Assembly: GCF_016862995.1 (NCBI RefSeq)
Contig: NZ_BOOA01000076.1
Location: 1 to 39,131, forward strand
Source: Acrocarpospora phusangensis
Lineage (GTDB): Bacteria > Actinomycetota > Actinomycetes > Streptosporangiales > Streptosporangiaceae
Direction of reading: 5' to 3'
Length of the DNA stretch: 39,131 bases
Shown here: positions 1-7,928 of the stretch, piece by piece
Layout of the letters: the number at the start of each line of letters is the position of its first letter
Position numbering within the stretch: position 1 is the first letter of the stretch
Translations under genes and position numbers: made by a program
The notes under the pieces: model-generated
Databases searched by the model: none
Told to the model about the DNA's origin: nothing
What the model saw: the letters and a program-made list of their open reading frames with translations, nothing else

Positions 1-1
1 G

Positions 2-406
2 GCCTCCGGTGGCGTGCCGTCGTTCGCCCCGCTCTCGAACCTGGGCAATGGCTGGAGCACGCTGACCAAGCTCGTGCTGGGCGACTTCACCGGTGACGGC
101 AAGGTCGACATCGCGGGCTGGACCGCCTGGAACTCCGACCAGCTCTACGTCGTACCCAACACCTCTTCCGGCACGACCCTGTCGCGCGGCCAGAGCGTCC
201 CGATGTCCACCGGCTGGTCGTCGATCACCAGCTACCTGGTCGCCGACTACGACGGCGACGGCAAGACCGACCTGCTGGGCGTCCAGGGCGCCGACCAGAT
301 GTTCACCTGGCGCGGCACCCACTCCGGCGGCACCCCCGGCTTCACCGCCCTGACCAGCCTGGGTACGGGCTGGAACACGATCGGCCACATACCCACCGCG
401 CAGTGA
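2..406 (+). CDS. FG-GAP/VCBS repeat protein, C-terminal fragment
   Basis: Only the 3' end is present; the frame is open from base 2, so the gene begins before the window. The visible ~134 residues hold two FG-GAP/VCBS-type repeats, each with an Asp-rich calcium-binding loop (GDFTGDGKVD and ADYDGDGKTD) followed by a beta-rich stretch ending in GTGW/STGW. Such repeats build extracellular beta-propellers, often as C-terminal modules of secreted hydrolases or peptidases. The catalytic part, if any, lies outside the window. The VanX-type dipeptidase follows after 73 nt on the same strand, so the pair may act together at the cell envelope (inference). Confidence 0.8.
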   Translation, partial: ASGGVPSFAPLSNLGNGWSTLTKLVLGDFTGDGKVDIAGWTAWNSDQLYVVPNTSSGTTLSRGQSVPMSTGWSSITSYLVADYDGDGKTDLLGVQGADQMFTWRGTHSGGTPGFTALTSLGTGWNTIGHIPTAQ

Positions 407-479
407 CCCACCACCCTCCGCGGGCCGTCCGGGGTTCTCCCCGGACGGCCCCGCGGGCGTTTCCCGGAAAGGAACCACG

Positions 480-1115
480 ATGTTGCTGCTGTCCGATCCA
501 TCCGTCGGCCGGACGCCGATCAGGGAGTGCGGCGAACCGCTCGTCGACCTGCGGACCGTCCCGGCCCTGCGGGTCGACCCCCGCATGGCCCCGACCGGCC
601 CCGGCCACGCCCACCTGCGGCTGGGCGTGGTCGACCGGCTGGTCACCGCGCAGACCTACCTGCCGCCCGGCCTCTACTTCCTCGTGATCGAGGGTTTCCG
701 CCCGGTCGCCCTCCAGACGGAGTACTTCGACGCCCACAAGGACCGGCTCCGCGCCGCCGAACCGGGCCACGGCGAGGACTGGTACCACGTCAGGGCCAGC
801 CGCTACATCTCCCCGCCGGACGTCGCCCCCCACGTCGCGGGGGCGGCGGTCGACCTGACGCTGTGCGACGTCGACGGCGCCGAACTCTGGCTCGGCACGG
901 AGGTCAACGACACCGACACCGAGGACTGCCACACGGCCTCCCCCTCGGTGACCGGCGAGGCGGCCGACCGCCGCAGGATGCTCTCCGACGCGCTCACCTC
1001 CGCCGGTTTCGTCAACTATCCAACGGAGTGGTGGCACTGGTCCCACGGCGACCGCTACTGGGCCCGCGTCACCGACGCGGAGGCGGCCCGCTACGGCCCC
1101 GCAGAACTGCCGTGA
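480..1115 (+). CDS. D-alanyl-D-alanine dipeptidase (VanX-type, M15D)
   Basis: This 211-aa protein has the full M15D zinc dipeptidase signature. Arg74 sits in EGFRP, His118 and Asp125 form the zinc pair in HVAGAAVD (H-x6-D), and Glu183 (base) and His186 (third zinc ligand) lie in EWWHW. The family hydrolyses the D-Ala-D-Ala dipeptide, either for vancomycin-type resistance or for recycling cell-wall material. There is no signal peptide, which fits a cytoplasmic enzyme like VanX. No vanH, vanA or vanRS homologue is adjacent, so a recycling or nutritional role is as likely as resistance. A GGAAAGG ribosome-binding site 6-7 nt before the ATG supports this start. A perfect 17-bp hairpin follows the stop. 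Confidence 0.9.
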   Translation: MLLLSDPSVGRTPIRECGEPLVDLRTVPALRVDPRMAPTGPGHAHLRLGVVDRLVTAQTYLPPGLYFLVIEGFRPVALQTEYFDAHKDRLRAAEPGHGEDWYHVRASRYISPPDVAPHVAGAAVDLTLCDVDGAELWLGTEVNDTDTEDCHTASPSVTGEAADRRRMLSDALTSAGFVNYPTEWWHWSHGDRYWARVTDAEAARYGPAELP

Positions 1116-1119
1116 GAAC

Positions 1120-1158
1120 GGTGTCACCGGGGTGCGCTCGCCGCACCCCGGTGACACC
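1120..1158 (+). terminator. Strong hairpin terminator after the dipeptidase gene
   Basis: A perfect 17-bp inverted repeat (1120-1136 pairing with 1142-1158) with a 5-nt loop starts 4 nt after the dipeptidase stop codon. There is no T-tract, as is usual for actinobacterial terminators. Its symmetry means it could act on either strand. Confidence 0.75.
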
Positions 1159-1429
1159 GGGTCCGCAGTGAGTCGCAACCGAGGTCCCGGGCGCTCCAGA
1201 AACGATCTTTGTGGTAGAGGCGGAGCCCTGCTTCGCGGTTCGCCCTATCGTGAGGGTGAACCGCATGTCGTCACGTTCAGCTTGCGCCCATGTGCTGAAC
1301 ATGCGAGCGGCTTCATCATGATCGTTACTCGATGGGTCGGCGCAAGGAGGAGCCACCCGGAGTCGATTCCCGACTCGGCTGCATCCCGTCTTGACATACT
1401 TCGGTGACCGATGCAACGGTAGCCGTACT
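1159..1429. other. Intergenic region with an inverted repeat, upstream of padR
   Basis: I see no convincing gene in these ~270 nt. A 12-bp inverted repeat (1235-1246 with 1253-1264, one mismatch that is a G-U pair in RNA, 6-nt loop) lies in the middle and could be an operator or a terminator. A perfect TTGACA hexamer lies at 1391-1396, about 33 nt before the padR ATG, and is the best -35 candidate; the matching -10 is unclear. PadR repressors normally bind their own promoter, so the region is probably regulatory. Confidence 0.4.
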
Positions 1430-1768
1430 ATGAGTGCTTCGTCGTCCCTGCGGGAACCCAGCTACTACATCCTCGCGGCCTTGCTCGACGGCCCCATGCA
1501 CGGCTACGCGATCATCAAGCACGCCGCTCAGGCCTCCCAAGGTCGGGTCAACCTCGCCGTCGGCACCCTGTACGGCGCCCTGGACCGCCTCGCCGGCGAA
1601 GGCCGGGTCTCCGTGGACCGGGAGGAGATCGTCGAGGGCCGCACCCGCCGCTACTACCGCCTGACCGATCTCGGCCGACAGGCCCTGATCGCGGAGGCGT
1701 CGCGCATGCAACACGCCGCGGGCGTCGTCTTCAGGCGACTCGCCACCCCGATAGTAGGGCCGGCATGA
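1430..1768 (+). CDS. PadR-family transcriptional regulator
   Basis: This is a 112-aa compact winged-helix protein. The family core is visible: SYYILAALLDGPMHGYAI, then a recognition segment ending VGTLYGALDRLAGEG, then a wing with RTRRYYRLTDLGR. PadR proteins are usually repressors that release DNA on binding a small hydrophobic ligand and often control exporters or the membrane protein encoded next door. I chose the ATG at 1430 because the alignable family begins with REPSYYIL a few residues later; an upstream TTG at 1391 would add an atypical tail and overlap the TTGACA hexamer. There is no ribosome-binding site before 1430, so the mRNA may be leaderless. The stop overlaps the start of the next gene (ATGA), so the two are translationally coupled. 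Confidence 0.9.
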   Translation: MSASSSLREPSYYILAALLDGPMHGYAIIKHAAQASQGRVNLAVGTLYGALDRLAGEGRVSVDREEIVEGRTRRYYRLTDLGRQALIAEASRMQHAAGVVFRRLATPIVGPA

Positions 1769-2706
1769 CCGCCACGATCCTCCGCCGCCGCTACCGGCGA
1801 CTCCTCGGGGTCTACCCGAGCGAGTGGCGTGCGGCCAACGAGACCGTGGTGCTGGACACGCTCCTGGAGGCCGCCGGCCCGGACCGGCACTGGCCGTCGG
1901 CGCGTGAGACGCTCGCGCTGCTGGTCGGCGGGGGCCGAGCACGGATCGCGCGGCTGCGTCCGGACGCCGGCCAGCGAGGTCGGCGCTGGCTGGACGGGCT
2001 GCATCTCGGCGCGATCCTGCTGACGTTATGGTGGCTCGCCGTGGCCATGGGCCCGCTCGTCTCCTGGCTGGGACACGGATTCCGTGATGTGTCCAGGGAC
2101 TCTCCCGCCTACGATGGGCCTTCTGCCGCGTACGACTCGGTATGGGTGGTGATGGCGGCCGTCACCGCGATACTGCTGCTGCGTGGCCGGGTCAAAGCCG
2201 CGCTGGTCGCCCTGGCGGTCTGGGCACTGGCCAGCCTGCTCAAGCCGTGGGTGATCGGTGCCGACCCGCCGGAGGGCACCGTCGCGGGCAGCTTGGCCAT
2301 GACAGTGCTGGAAGCGGCGGTCTGGGCGCTGCCGCTGCTGGCGATCCTGGCCGTGCTGGCTTGGCGCGGAGGAGTACGGTCCCGCTCGTGGGCGTGGCTG
2401 CTGCTGCCCACGGCACTGGTGATCTCGTACGAGTGGGCGCCGATGGTCTGGACGGTGACCTTGATGGTGCTGCTGGTGGGTCTGCTAGCCGCTCTGCCCT
2501 TGGCAGTGGTGACCGGTGAGGTGCGGCCGGCGGTGGTACTCGCGATTGCGGGCATGCACTCGCTGCTGTCAACGGTGCTCACCATCGAGGTGTCGGTCAC
2601 GTCCGCGGCGCTCGCGGTGACAGCCCTGGCCGGCTGGGGCGCTTTCCGTACGCGCCAAGGCTCAGGAATCACGACCGGAGGACCCATATCCCATGAAGAT
2701 GCCTGA
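1765..2706 (+). CDS. PadR-coupled multi-pass membrane protein
   Basis: This 313-aa protein has a soluble basic N-terminal segment (RRYRRLLGVYPSEWR) followed by an LDTLLEAAGP stretch, a pattern I recognise from actinobacterial membrane proteins encoded directly after padR genes. From about residue 80 there are roughly six to eight hydrophobic helices, for example LHLGAILLTLWWLAVAMG and WVVMAAVTAILLL. There are no transport or catalytic motifs. The 4-nt ATGA overlap with padR implies that the regulator and membrane protein are produced together, perhaps as a membrane signal module; the function is not known. Confidence 0.8.
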   Translation: MTATILRRRYRRLLGVYPSEWRAANETVVLDTLLEAAGPDRHWPSARETLALLVGGGRARIARLRPDAGQRGRRWLDGLHLGAILLTLWWLAVAMGPLVSWLGHGFRDVSRDSPAYDGPSAAYDSVWVVMAAVTAILLLRGRVKAALVALAVWALASLLKPWVIGADPPEGTVAGSLAMTVLEAAVWALPLLAILAVLAWRGGVRSRSWAWLLLPTALVISYEWAPMVWTVTLMVLLVGLLAALPLAVVTGEVRPAVVLAIAGMHSLLSTVLTIEVSVTSAALAVTALAGWGAFRTRQGSGITTGGPISHEDA

Positions 2707-2860
2707 GACATAGGTGATCGATTAACGCCACGGGCGGTACGTCGTCGTGGCTACGGCGGCACGAAAAGCTCGCAGGCGGAGGCTGAGCCCCCGTTTTTGT
2801 CGGCTGCGGTCGCTACCGTTTCCTAGGTACGCGTTTTCCGACCGGAGGCGGCTGGACGGC

Positions 2861-5800
2861 ATGACTGCGGGGCTGATCGGGCGGGACCACCCGGCGGGTG
2901 TGCTGCGTGCCGAGATCGGCAGGGCCGCGGACAGTCACGGCGGCCTGGTGCTGGTCACGGGTGAGGCGGGGATCGGGAAGACGACGCTGGTCACGGGGGC
3001 TGTGGAGGAGGCCAGGCGGCTGGGGGCACTGGTGCTCAGCGGGTCGTGCTGGCATTCGGAGGAGGCGCCGGGGTTCTGGCCGTGGGTGCAGGTGCTGCGA
3101 GGGCTGCGGCGGAGCGCGACGCCGGAGGAGTGGGAGTCGGCCGCGGCGGCGGCCGGCGGGAATCTGACCGTGCTGCTGGGCGAGGAGCCCGCGCCGGGGT
3201 CGGCTGAGGCATTCCGGTTGTACGACGCGGTCACCGTGGCCCTGGTGTCGGTGTCGCAGCGGCGGCCGGTGGTGGTCGTGCTCGACGATCTGCACTGGGC
3301 CGACACCGCGTCGCTGCGCATGCTGGAGTTCGTGGCCCAGCACACCTGGTTCGAGCGGCTGCTGCTGGTCGGGACGTACCGGGACGTGGAGGTCGAGTCG
3401 GGCGGGCACGCGCTGGAGCCGCTGATCATGCCGCTGCTGGCCAAGGCGACGACGGTGACGCTGACCGGGCTGTCCCGCGACGAGGTGGGCACGCTGATGG
3501 CCAGGACCGCCGGGCGGGTGCCGGAACCGGAACTGGCGGACGAGGTGCATCGCAGGACCGGGGGCAATCCGTTCTTCGTTGAGCAGACGGCCCGGTTGTG
3601 GCGGAGCAGCGGCTCGGTGAGCGCGATCGCGCCGGGTGTGCGGGACGCGCTCCAGCGGCGGCTGTCGCTGCTGCCGCCGGTGCTCGTCGAGCTGCTGACG
3701 GCGGCCTCGGTGCTGGGGCGTGAGTTCCACCGGGATGTGCTGGCGGCCACCTCGGGCACGCCGCCCGCGCGGGTCGACTCGCTGCTGACCCAGGCGGTGA
3801 ACGCCCGGCTGGTCACGGCCGGGGAGGGCGGGCGGTTCTCATTCGCGCACGACCTGGTCAGGGAGACGCTGTACGACGCGATCGAGGGCACGGAGGCGCG
3901 GCGGCGGCACGCGGCGGTGATCCGCGCCCTGGACTCGTCGGCCGGGCTGTCCGAGTGGCTGTTCCCGGCGGATCAGGCGCACCACTCGTATCTGGCCCGT
4001 GGCGAACTCGACCCGGCACGGGTGGTGAAGTCGTTGCGAGAGGCCGAACTGGACGCCGGCAGGCGGCTGGCCGCCGAGGAGAGCATGCGGCATCTGCGCC
4101 GTGCGTACGAGATGTCCGCCGCGCTGGACCTGCGGAGCCGGGCGATGGTCGCGCTCGATCTGGCCTCGGCGCTGGACCACACCGGGGAGACCGAGGAGTC
4201 CAGGCAGATCTACGCCTTGGCCGTGGAACTGGCCAGGGAGCTGGACCAGGCGGACCTGCTGGCCCGAGTGGCGCTCACCCTCTACCGGGCCGACGGCCCC
4301 GCCTGGCGCACCGGCAAAAGCCCGCAGCCAACGATCGACCTCCTCCGGGAGGCCCACACCCGGATGCTCGGCCGAGCCGGCCCAGAGGCGAACGCCCAGA
4401 TGCCCGGCCGAGCCGACCCGGAAGCGAACGCCCAGATGCCCGGCCGAGCCGACCCGGAGGCGAACGCCCAGATGCCCGGCCGAGCCGACCCGGAGGCGAG
4501 TTGGGCGGAAACCCCGGGAACCTCGGAAAGCCCGGCGAGCCGTGCGATCGAGAAGACCCAGACGATCCCGGTCGACATGATGGCCGAAGAGCTGACCGCG
4601 CGCGTTCTGACGTTGGCCCGGGAGGCCGGCGACGAGGAGGCGATCGGGTTCGGCCTGGCCGCCCGGCACGACATCCTCTGGCGGCTGGGCACGGCCGCGG
4701 AACGGGCGGCGCTCACCGCCGAGATGGTGGAGAACTCCCGGCGGCTCGGCGACCGCGACAACGAGCACTTCGCCGCGTCACTGCGGTGGGTGGCGATGCT
4801 GGAGCAGGGCGACCCCGACTATCTGGTGCAGTTCGACGCCTCCACCACGTTCGCCGAACGGGACGGCATGCCCCGCTTGACCTTCGCCGCCCTGATCGAC
4901 CAGAGCATCATCACCACCCTGATGGGCCGGTTCGAGGAGGCGGAGACCTTCCTCGAGCAGGCCATCGACGCGGCCGGAGATGACGGGGAACTCTATTTCA
5001 CGTTCATGGCCAAGCACCTGCGCTGGGCCTTCCTGCTCCATCAGGGGCGTTTCAACGAGCTGGACGACCTGCACATCCAGCTCGGCGAGGGCGGGCATCC
5101 GTATCCCGGGCTGCTGGAAGGCATCACCGCCCTGCACCGGGGCGACGTGCCAGCGGCCCGACGTCGGCTGCCGGAACTGATCCCCGGAGAGGACCCCTAC
5201 CCACGCAGCTTCATGGCGATGGGCCTGCGTTTCCTGGCACACACCGCGGCCGCCTCCGGCGACACCGCCCTCTGCGAGTGGACCCGCGCACAGCTCGCGC
5301 CGTTCCGGGGCCAATGGCTCCTCTCCCTGTACGGCTGCGACATCAGCGGCCCCGTCGACCTATGGCTGGCCAGGATCGACGCCGCCCAGGGCCGCTGGAA
5401 GGACGCGATCGCCGAATTCACCGCCGCCTACCGGTCAGCGGACCGGCTGAAGGCCCGCCCGTGGTCGATCGAGGCCCGCCTGCACCTGGCCGCGACGCTC
5501 CTGGCGAGAGACGAGGGCGACGACCTGCCCACCGCCAAGACACTCTTGGACGACGTGGAGCGCGACGCCGTGGACATCGGCATGCGGCAGGTGGTCGAGG
5601 AGGCACGGCGCATGCGCCGCCAACCAGAATCGGACACGACCGCCGCCCCGAAACCGAGCGGCACCTTCCGGATGGAAAGCGGCGTCTGGTCCCTCGGCTT
5701 CGCCGGGCTGACCGTGCACATGCCCGACGCGAAGGGCCTGCGGGACCTGCACTACCTGCTCGGCAGCCCCGGCGGAGACATCCCCGCCGTGCGGTTACTG

Positions 5801-6202
5801 GATCCCGAGGGCGGCGAGATCATCGTCGCCGCCCGGCGCATGGGCGGCGACCCGATCCTCGACGACGAGGCCAAAGCCCGGTTCCGCCGACGACTCACCC
5901 AGCTGGACGAGGAGATCGACCGCGCCTCCGAACGGGGCGACGACCACCGCGCCGCCGCTTTCGACTCCGAACGCCAGGCGCTCCTGGCAGAACTCCGAGC
6001 CGCCGCAGGTCTGTCCGGCCGCGACCGCCGCCTCGGCGACGAAGCCGAACGCGCCCGCAAAACGGTCACCGCCCGCATCCGCGACACCCTCCGCAAACTC
6101 GAAGACCGCCACCCGGAACTGGCCACCCACCTCCGGTCAGCGGTCTCCACCGGCGCCACCTGCCGCTACCAGCCAGAACATGAGATCGACTGGCGCCTCT
6201 GA
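2861..6202 (+). CDS. Large STAND/AAA ATPase regulator (LuxR-like, no LuxR HTH)
   Basis: About 1113 aa. The N-terminus is an ORC/AAA-type NTPase: Walker A GEAGIGKTT (residues ~34-42), Walker B VVVVLDDLHWAD (~138-148), and the RTGGNPFFVEQ motif typical of LuxR/MalT-class STAND proteins. A long TPR-like helical region follows. The C-terminus is not a LuxR HTH but a conserved actinobacterial tail: a GVWSLGFAGLTVHM strand segment, DAKGLRDLHYLL, a coiled-coil stretch of Arg/Glu-rich helices, and RKTVTARIRDTLRKLEDRHP near the end. The tail may bind DNA (winged-helix-like, inference). The ATG at 2861 has GGAGG 12 nt upstream and begins just before the conserved LIGRDHP; longer in-frame starts give a low-complexity Arg-rich tail. 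A 36-nt minisatellite interrupts the helical region in frame. Confidence 0.8.
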   Translation: MTAGLIGRDHPAGVLRAEIGRAADSHGGLVLVTGEAGIGKTTLVTGAVEEARRLGALVLSGSCWHSEEAPGFWPWVQVLRGLRRSATPEEWESAAAAAGGNLTVLLGEEPAPGSAEAFRLYDAVTVALVSVSQRRPVVVVLDDLHWADTASLRMLEFVAQHTWFERLLLVGTYRDVEVESGGHALEPLIMPLLAKATTVTLTGLSRDEVGTLMARTAGRVPEPELADEVHRRTGGNPFFVEQTARLWRSSGSVSAIAPGVRDALQRRLSLLPPVLVELLTAASVLGREFHRDVLAATSGTPPARVDSLLTQAVNARLVTAGEGGRFSFAHDLVRETLYDAIEGTEARRRHAAVIRALDSSAGLSEWLFPADQAHHSYLARGELDPARVVKSLREAELDAGRRLAAEESMRHLRRAYEMSAALDLRSRAMVALDLASALDHTGETEESRQIYALAVELARELDQADLLARVALTLYRADGPAWRTGKSPQPTIDLLREAHTRMLGRAGPEANAQMPGRADPEANAQMPGRADPEANAQMPGRADPEASWAETPGTSESPASRAIEKTQTIPVDMMAEELTARVLTLAREAGDEEAIGFGLAARHDILWRLGTAAERAALTAEMVENSRRLGDRDNEHFAASLRWVAMLEQGDPDYLVQFDASTTFAERDGMPRLTFAALIDQSIITTLMGRFEEAETFLEQAIDAAGDDGELYFTFMAKHLRWAFLLHQGRFNELDDLHIQLGEGGHPYPGLLEGITALHRGDVPAARRRLPELIPGEDPYPRSFMAMGLRFLAHTAAASGDTALCEWTRAQLAPFRGQWLLSLYGCDISGPVDLWLARIDAAQGRWKDAIAEFTAAYRSADRLKARPWSIEARLHLAATLLARDEGDDLPTAKTLLDDVERDAVDIGMRQVVEEARRMRRQPESDTTAAPKPSGTFRMESGVWSLGFAGLTVHMPDAKGLRDLHYLLGSPGGDIPAVRLLDPEGGEIIVAARRMGGDPILDDEAKARFRRRLTQLDEEIDRASERGDDHRAAAFDSERQALLAELRAAAGLSGRDRRLGDEAERARKTVTARIRDTLRKLEDRHPELATHLRSAVSTGATCRYQPEHEIDWRL
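4364..4498 (+). repeat. In-frame 36-nt tandem repeat (3.75 copies)
   Basis: A 12-residue unit (MPGRADPEANAQ) is repeated at 4364, 4400, 4436 and, truncated, 4472. Units 2-4 are almost identical at DNA level; the first differs at a few bases. It falls at residues ~502-546 of the STAND protein, between helical repeats, and is probably a flexible linker that can expand or contract without breaking the frame. Confidence 0.95.
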
Positions 6203-6322
6203 GACCGGCTCACTTGCGGCGATACTCACAACACTGGCCCGCGATATCGCGTCCGTTGGTTTTCGTCGCTTGTTACCGACTTCCGTCGTGATCTGGCCCC
6301 CAATGTGTCGGCGCGCGGCGGT

Positions 6323-6706
6323 TCAGTCTTCTTCAGTCGCCTTACCCTGCCGTTGGCGAATGCGGCGAATGCGCCTTCGACCAACTTCAGGATCCTCGAT
6401 GCCTCGCTTAACGCGGCTCTCAATACTCCCCTGCAAGATCTCGCCAAGCGCCGCGTCAGGGGACTTCTTCCAGCGTTTGGGCCGCCTGACGTAGAGACGC
6501 TCTTCGACCGCTCCGCTCCGCAGCTCATCGACAGCGCCCAGTACCGCCTCAAGAATCTGATGATCATGATGGCGGTTGGCCCTATGGGGGATCCGCTTGT
6601 TGCGCCGGATGCTCTTACGAGAACTCTTGTCGTTCTCGCCATAGGCATTACGGCGATCCTTCGCGTAGCTCAGCCGCTTCTTCTCCTGCGGAGTCTTCCG
6701 GCCCAT
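6323..6706 (-). CDS. Conserved hypothetical small basic protein
   Basis: A 127-aa, strongly charged protein rich in Lys and Arg. Its N-terminus (PQEKKRLSYAKDRRNAYGEN, then DKSSRKSIRRNKR) matches, from memory, a widespread bacterial family of unknown function in which KTPQEKK, SYAKDRRN and YGENDKSSRK are conserved. No catalytic motif, signal peptide or membrane helix is visible. It lies in a patch of lower GC and less biased codon use than its neighbours, with no operon partner, which suggests recent acquisition. A GAGGGGG sequence just before the ATG is a plausible ribosome-binding site. The overlapping plus-strand frame (6305-6787) has no recognisable protein and was rejected. Confidence 0.65.
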   Translation of the reverse strand: MGRKTPQEKKRLSYAKDRRNAYGENDKSSRKSIRRNKRIPHRANRHHDHQILEAVLGAVDELRSGAVEERLYVRRPKRWKKSPDAALGEILQGSIESRVKRGIEDPEVGRRRIRRIRQRQGKATEED

Positions 6707-6821
6707 GACCCCCTCGCTCCGATCGCCCTTATGGGATCAACAGTGACAGGCACCCGCCAAACGTGGCAATGGGCGTCTCGGCCGTGAGCTGAATCGAGGG
6801 ACCCTTCCTCTGCACAGCCGT

Positions 6822-6846
6822 ACCGCCGCCCAGCACGGGCGGCGGT
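6822..6846 (-). terminator. Hairpin downstream of drrB
   Basis: A perfect 10-bp stem (6822-6831 with 6837-6846) with a 5-nt loop lies about 90 nt past the exporter permease stop, in the otherwise empty 6707-6937 gap. It probably terminates the minus-strand exporter operon; it has no T-run. Confidence 0.5.
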
Positions 6847-6937
6847 TTGAAGACGCAGGGAATCTGGAGCATGCCTTCTTCGCGGTCGTGCGAAGTGCCC
6901 TCTCGGCAACCGAATGCTGGATGAAAGCGCTGTATGC

Positions 6938-7789
6938 CTACTTGCGGTTGTAGAGGCGCATTGTGAGGGTGCCGAAGACGGCCGTCATGATGATGCAGGA
7001 GGTCAGGACCCAGGTGAGTTCGCCAGTGTCCCAGGTGCCGGCCATCAGGCCGCGTACGCCCGAGACCAGGTGGGTGATGGGGTTGACGTCGACGAAGACC
7101 TGGAGCCAGCCGGGCATGGTGGTGGGTTCGACGAAGACGTTGCTGAGGAAGGTCAGTGGGAACTGGAAGAGCATGCTCACGCCCATGACCGACTTCTCGC
7201 TGCGCAGGAACAGGCCGAACATGGTCCAGATCCAGGAGAAGGCGAAGGAGAAGACGACCAGGAGGGCCACCCCGGCGAGTACGCCGAGCACGCCGCCGGC
7301 CGGGCGGAAGCCCATGATCAGGCCCACGATGATGATCGTCGTGGAGGCCAGGATGTAGCGGAGCAGGTCGCCGAGGAGGTTGCCGACCAGGGCGGCGGGA
7401 CGCCAGATGGCCAGCGACCTGAAGCGGTCGAAGACGCCCTTGGCGATGTCGGTGTTGACCGCGATGCCGGTGTACATGGTGGTCATCACCACGCTCATCA
7501 CCATGATCCCCGGCAGCAGATACTGCAGGTACGCCCCGGTGGACCCGGCCAGCGCGCCCCCGAACAGATACGTGAACATCAGCGTCATCATGATCGGGAA
7601 CGCGGTCACGTCGAAGAGTTGCTCGGGCACGTGCTTGATCTTCAGCATGGCCCGCCAGCCGAACGTGATCGACGCCGAGAGGGCGCTGGGCCGGGGTGGC
7701 CGCTCCCCCGGCGCCAGGACCGCCCCGATGCTCTCGGCGGCGGGCACGTACGGGACGGCGGGGGCGAGGTTCTCCGTGGTGGTACTCAT
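6938..7789 (-). CDS. drrB: ABC-2 type exporter permease (DrrB family)
   Basis: This 283-aa integral membrane protein belongs to the ABC-2/DrrB family, the membrane half of daunorubicin-type drug exporters. A cytoplasmic N-terminal tail of ~50 residues leads to WRAMLKIKH, then about six helices. Family landmarks are LLPGIMVMSVV, the cytoplasmic loop with FDRFRSL (the coupling segment touching the ATPase) and FLSNVFVEPTTMPGWLQ followed by NPITHLV. It follows the ATPase gene by 139 nt on the minus strand and has an AAGGAGAG ribosome-binding site. The gap between the two genes is filled by a 12-bp tandem repeat. Its substrate cannot be read from the sequence; the symbol denotes the family. Confidence 0.9.
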   Translation of the reverse strand: MSTTTENLAPAVPYVPAAESIGAVLAPGERPPRPSALSASITFGWRAMLKIKHVPEQLFDVTAFPIMMTLMFTYLFGGALAGSTGAYLQYLLPGIMVMSVVMTTMYTGIAVNTDIAKGVFDRFRSLAIWRPAALVGNLLGDLLRYILASTTIIIVGLIMGFRPAGGVLGVLAGVALLVVFSFAFSWIWTMFGLFLRSEKSVMGVSMLFQFPLTFLSNVFVEPTTMPGWLQVFVDVNPITHLVSGVRGLMAGTWDTGELTWVLTSCIIMTAVFGTLTMRLYNRK

Positions 7790-7810
7790 ACCGCACTCTC
7801 CTTAGCCAGC

Positions 7811-7882
7811 ACGAAAACGGACACGAAAACGGACACGAAAACGGACGCGAGGACCGACACAGGGACCGACGTGGGGGCCGGA
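7811..7882. repeat. 12-bp tandem repeat between drrA and drrB
   Basis: Three perfect copies of ACGAAAACGGAC (7811-7846) are followed by three diverged copies (7847-7882) that keep the period. On the transcribed minus strand each unit contains TTTTC, so the drrA-drrB spacer RNA has regularly spaced U-rich tracts. It is noncoding with respect to both genes. Confidence 0.9.
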
Positions 7883-7928
7883 CTGAGATCTGGTGCGAAA
7901 GTCGTGGAAACGGGGATAAAAGCGGATT

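Noticed and set aside
2747-2860. N-terminal extension of the STAND regulator
   Set aside because: The added residues are Arg-rich and unconserved; the GGAGG-preceded ATG at 2861 fits the family.
6305-6787. 160-aa plus-strand protein
   Set aside because: Overlaps the better-supported minus-strand gene at 6323-6706 and shows no family features or ribosome-binding site.
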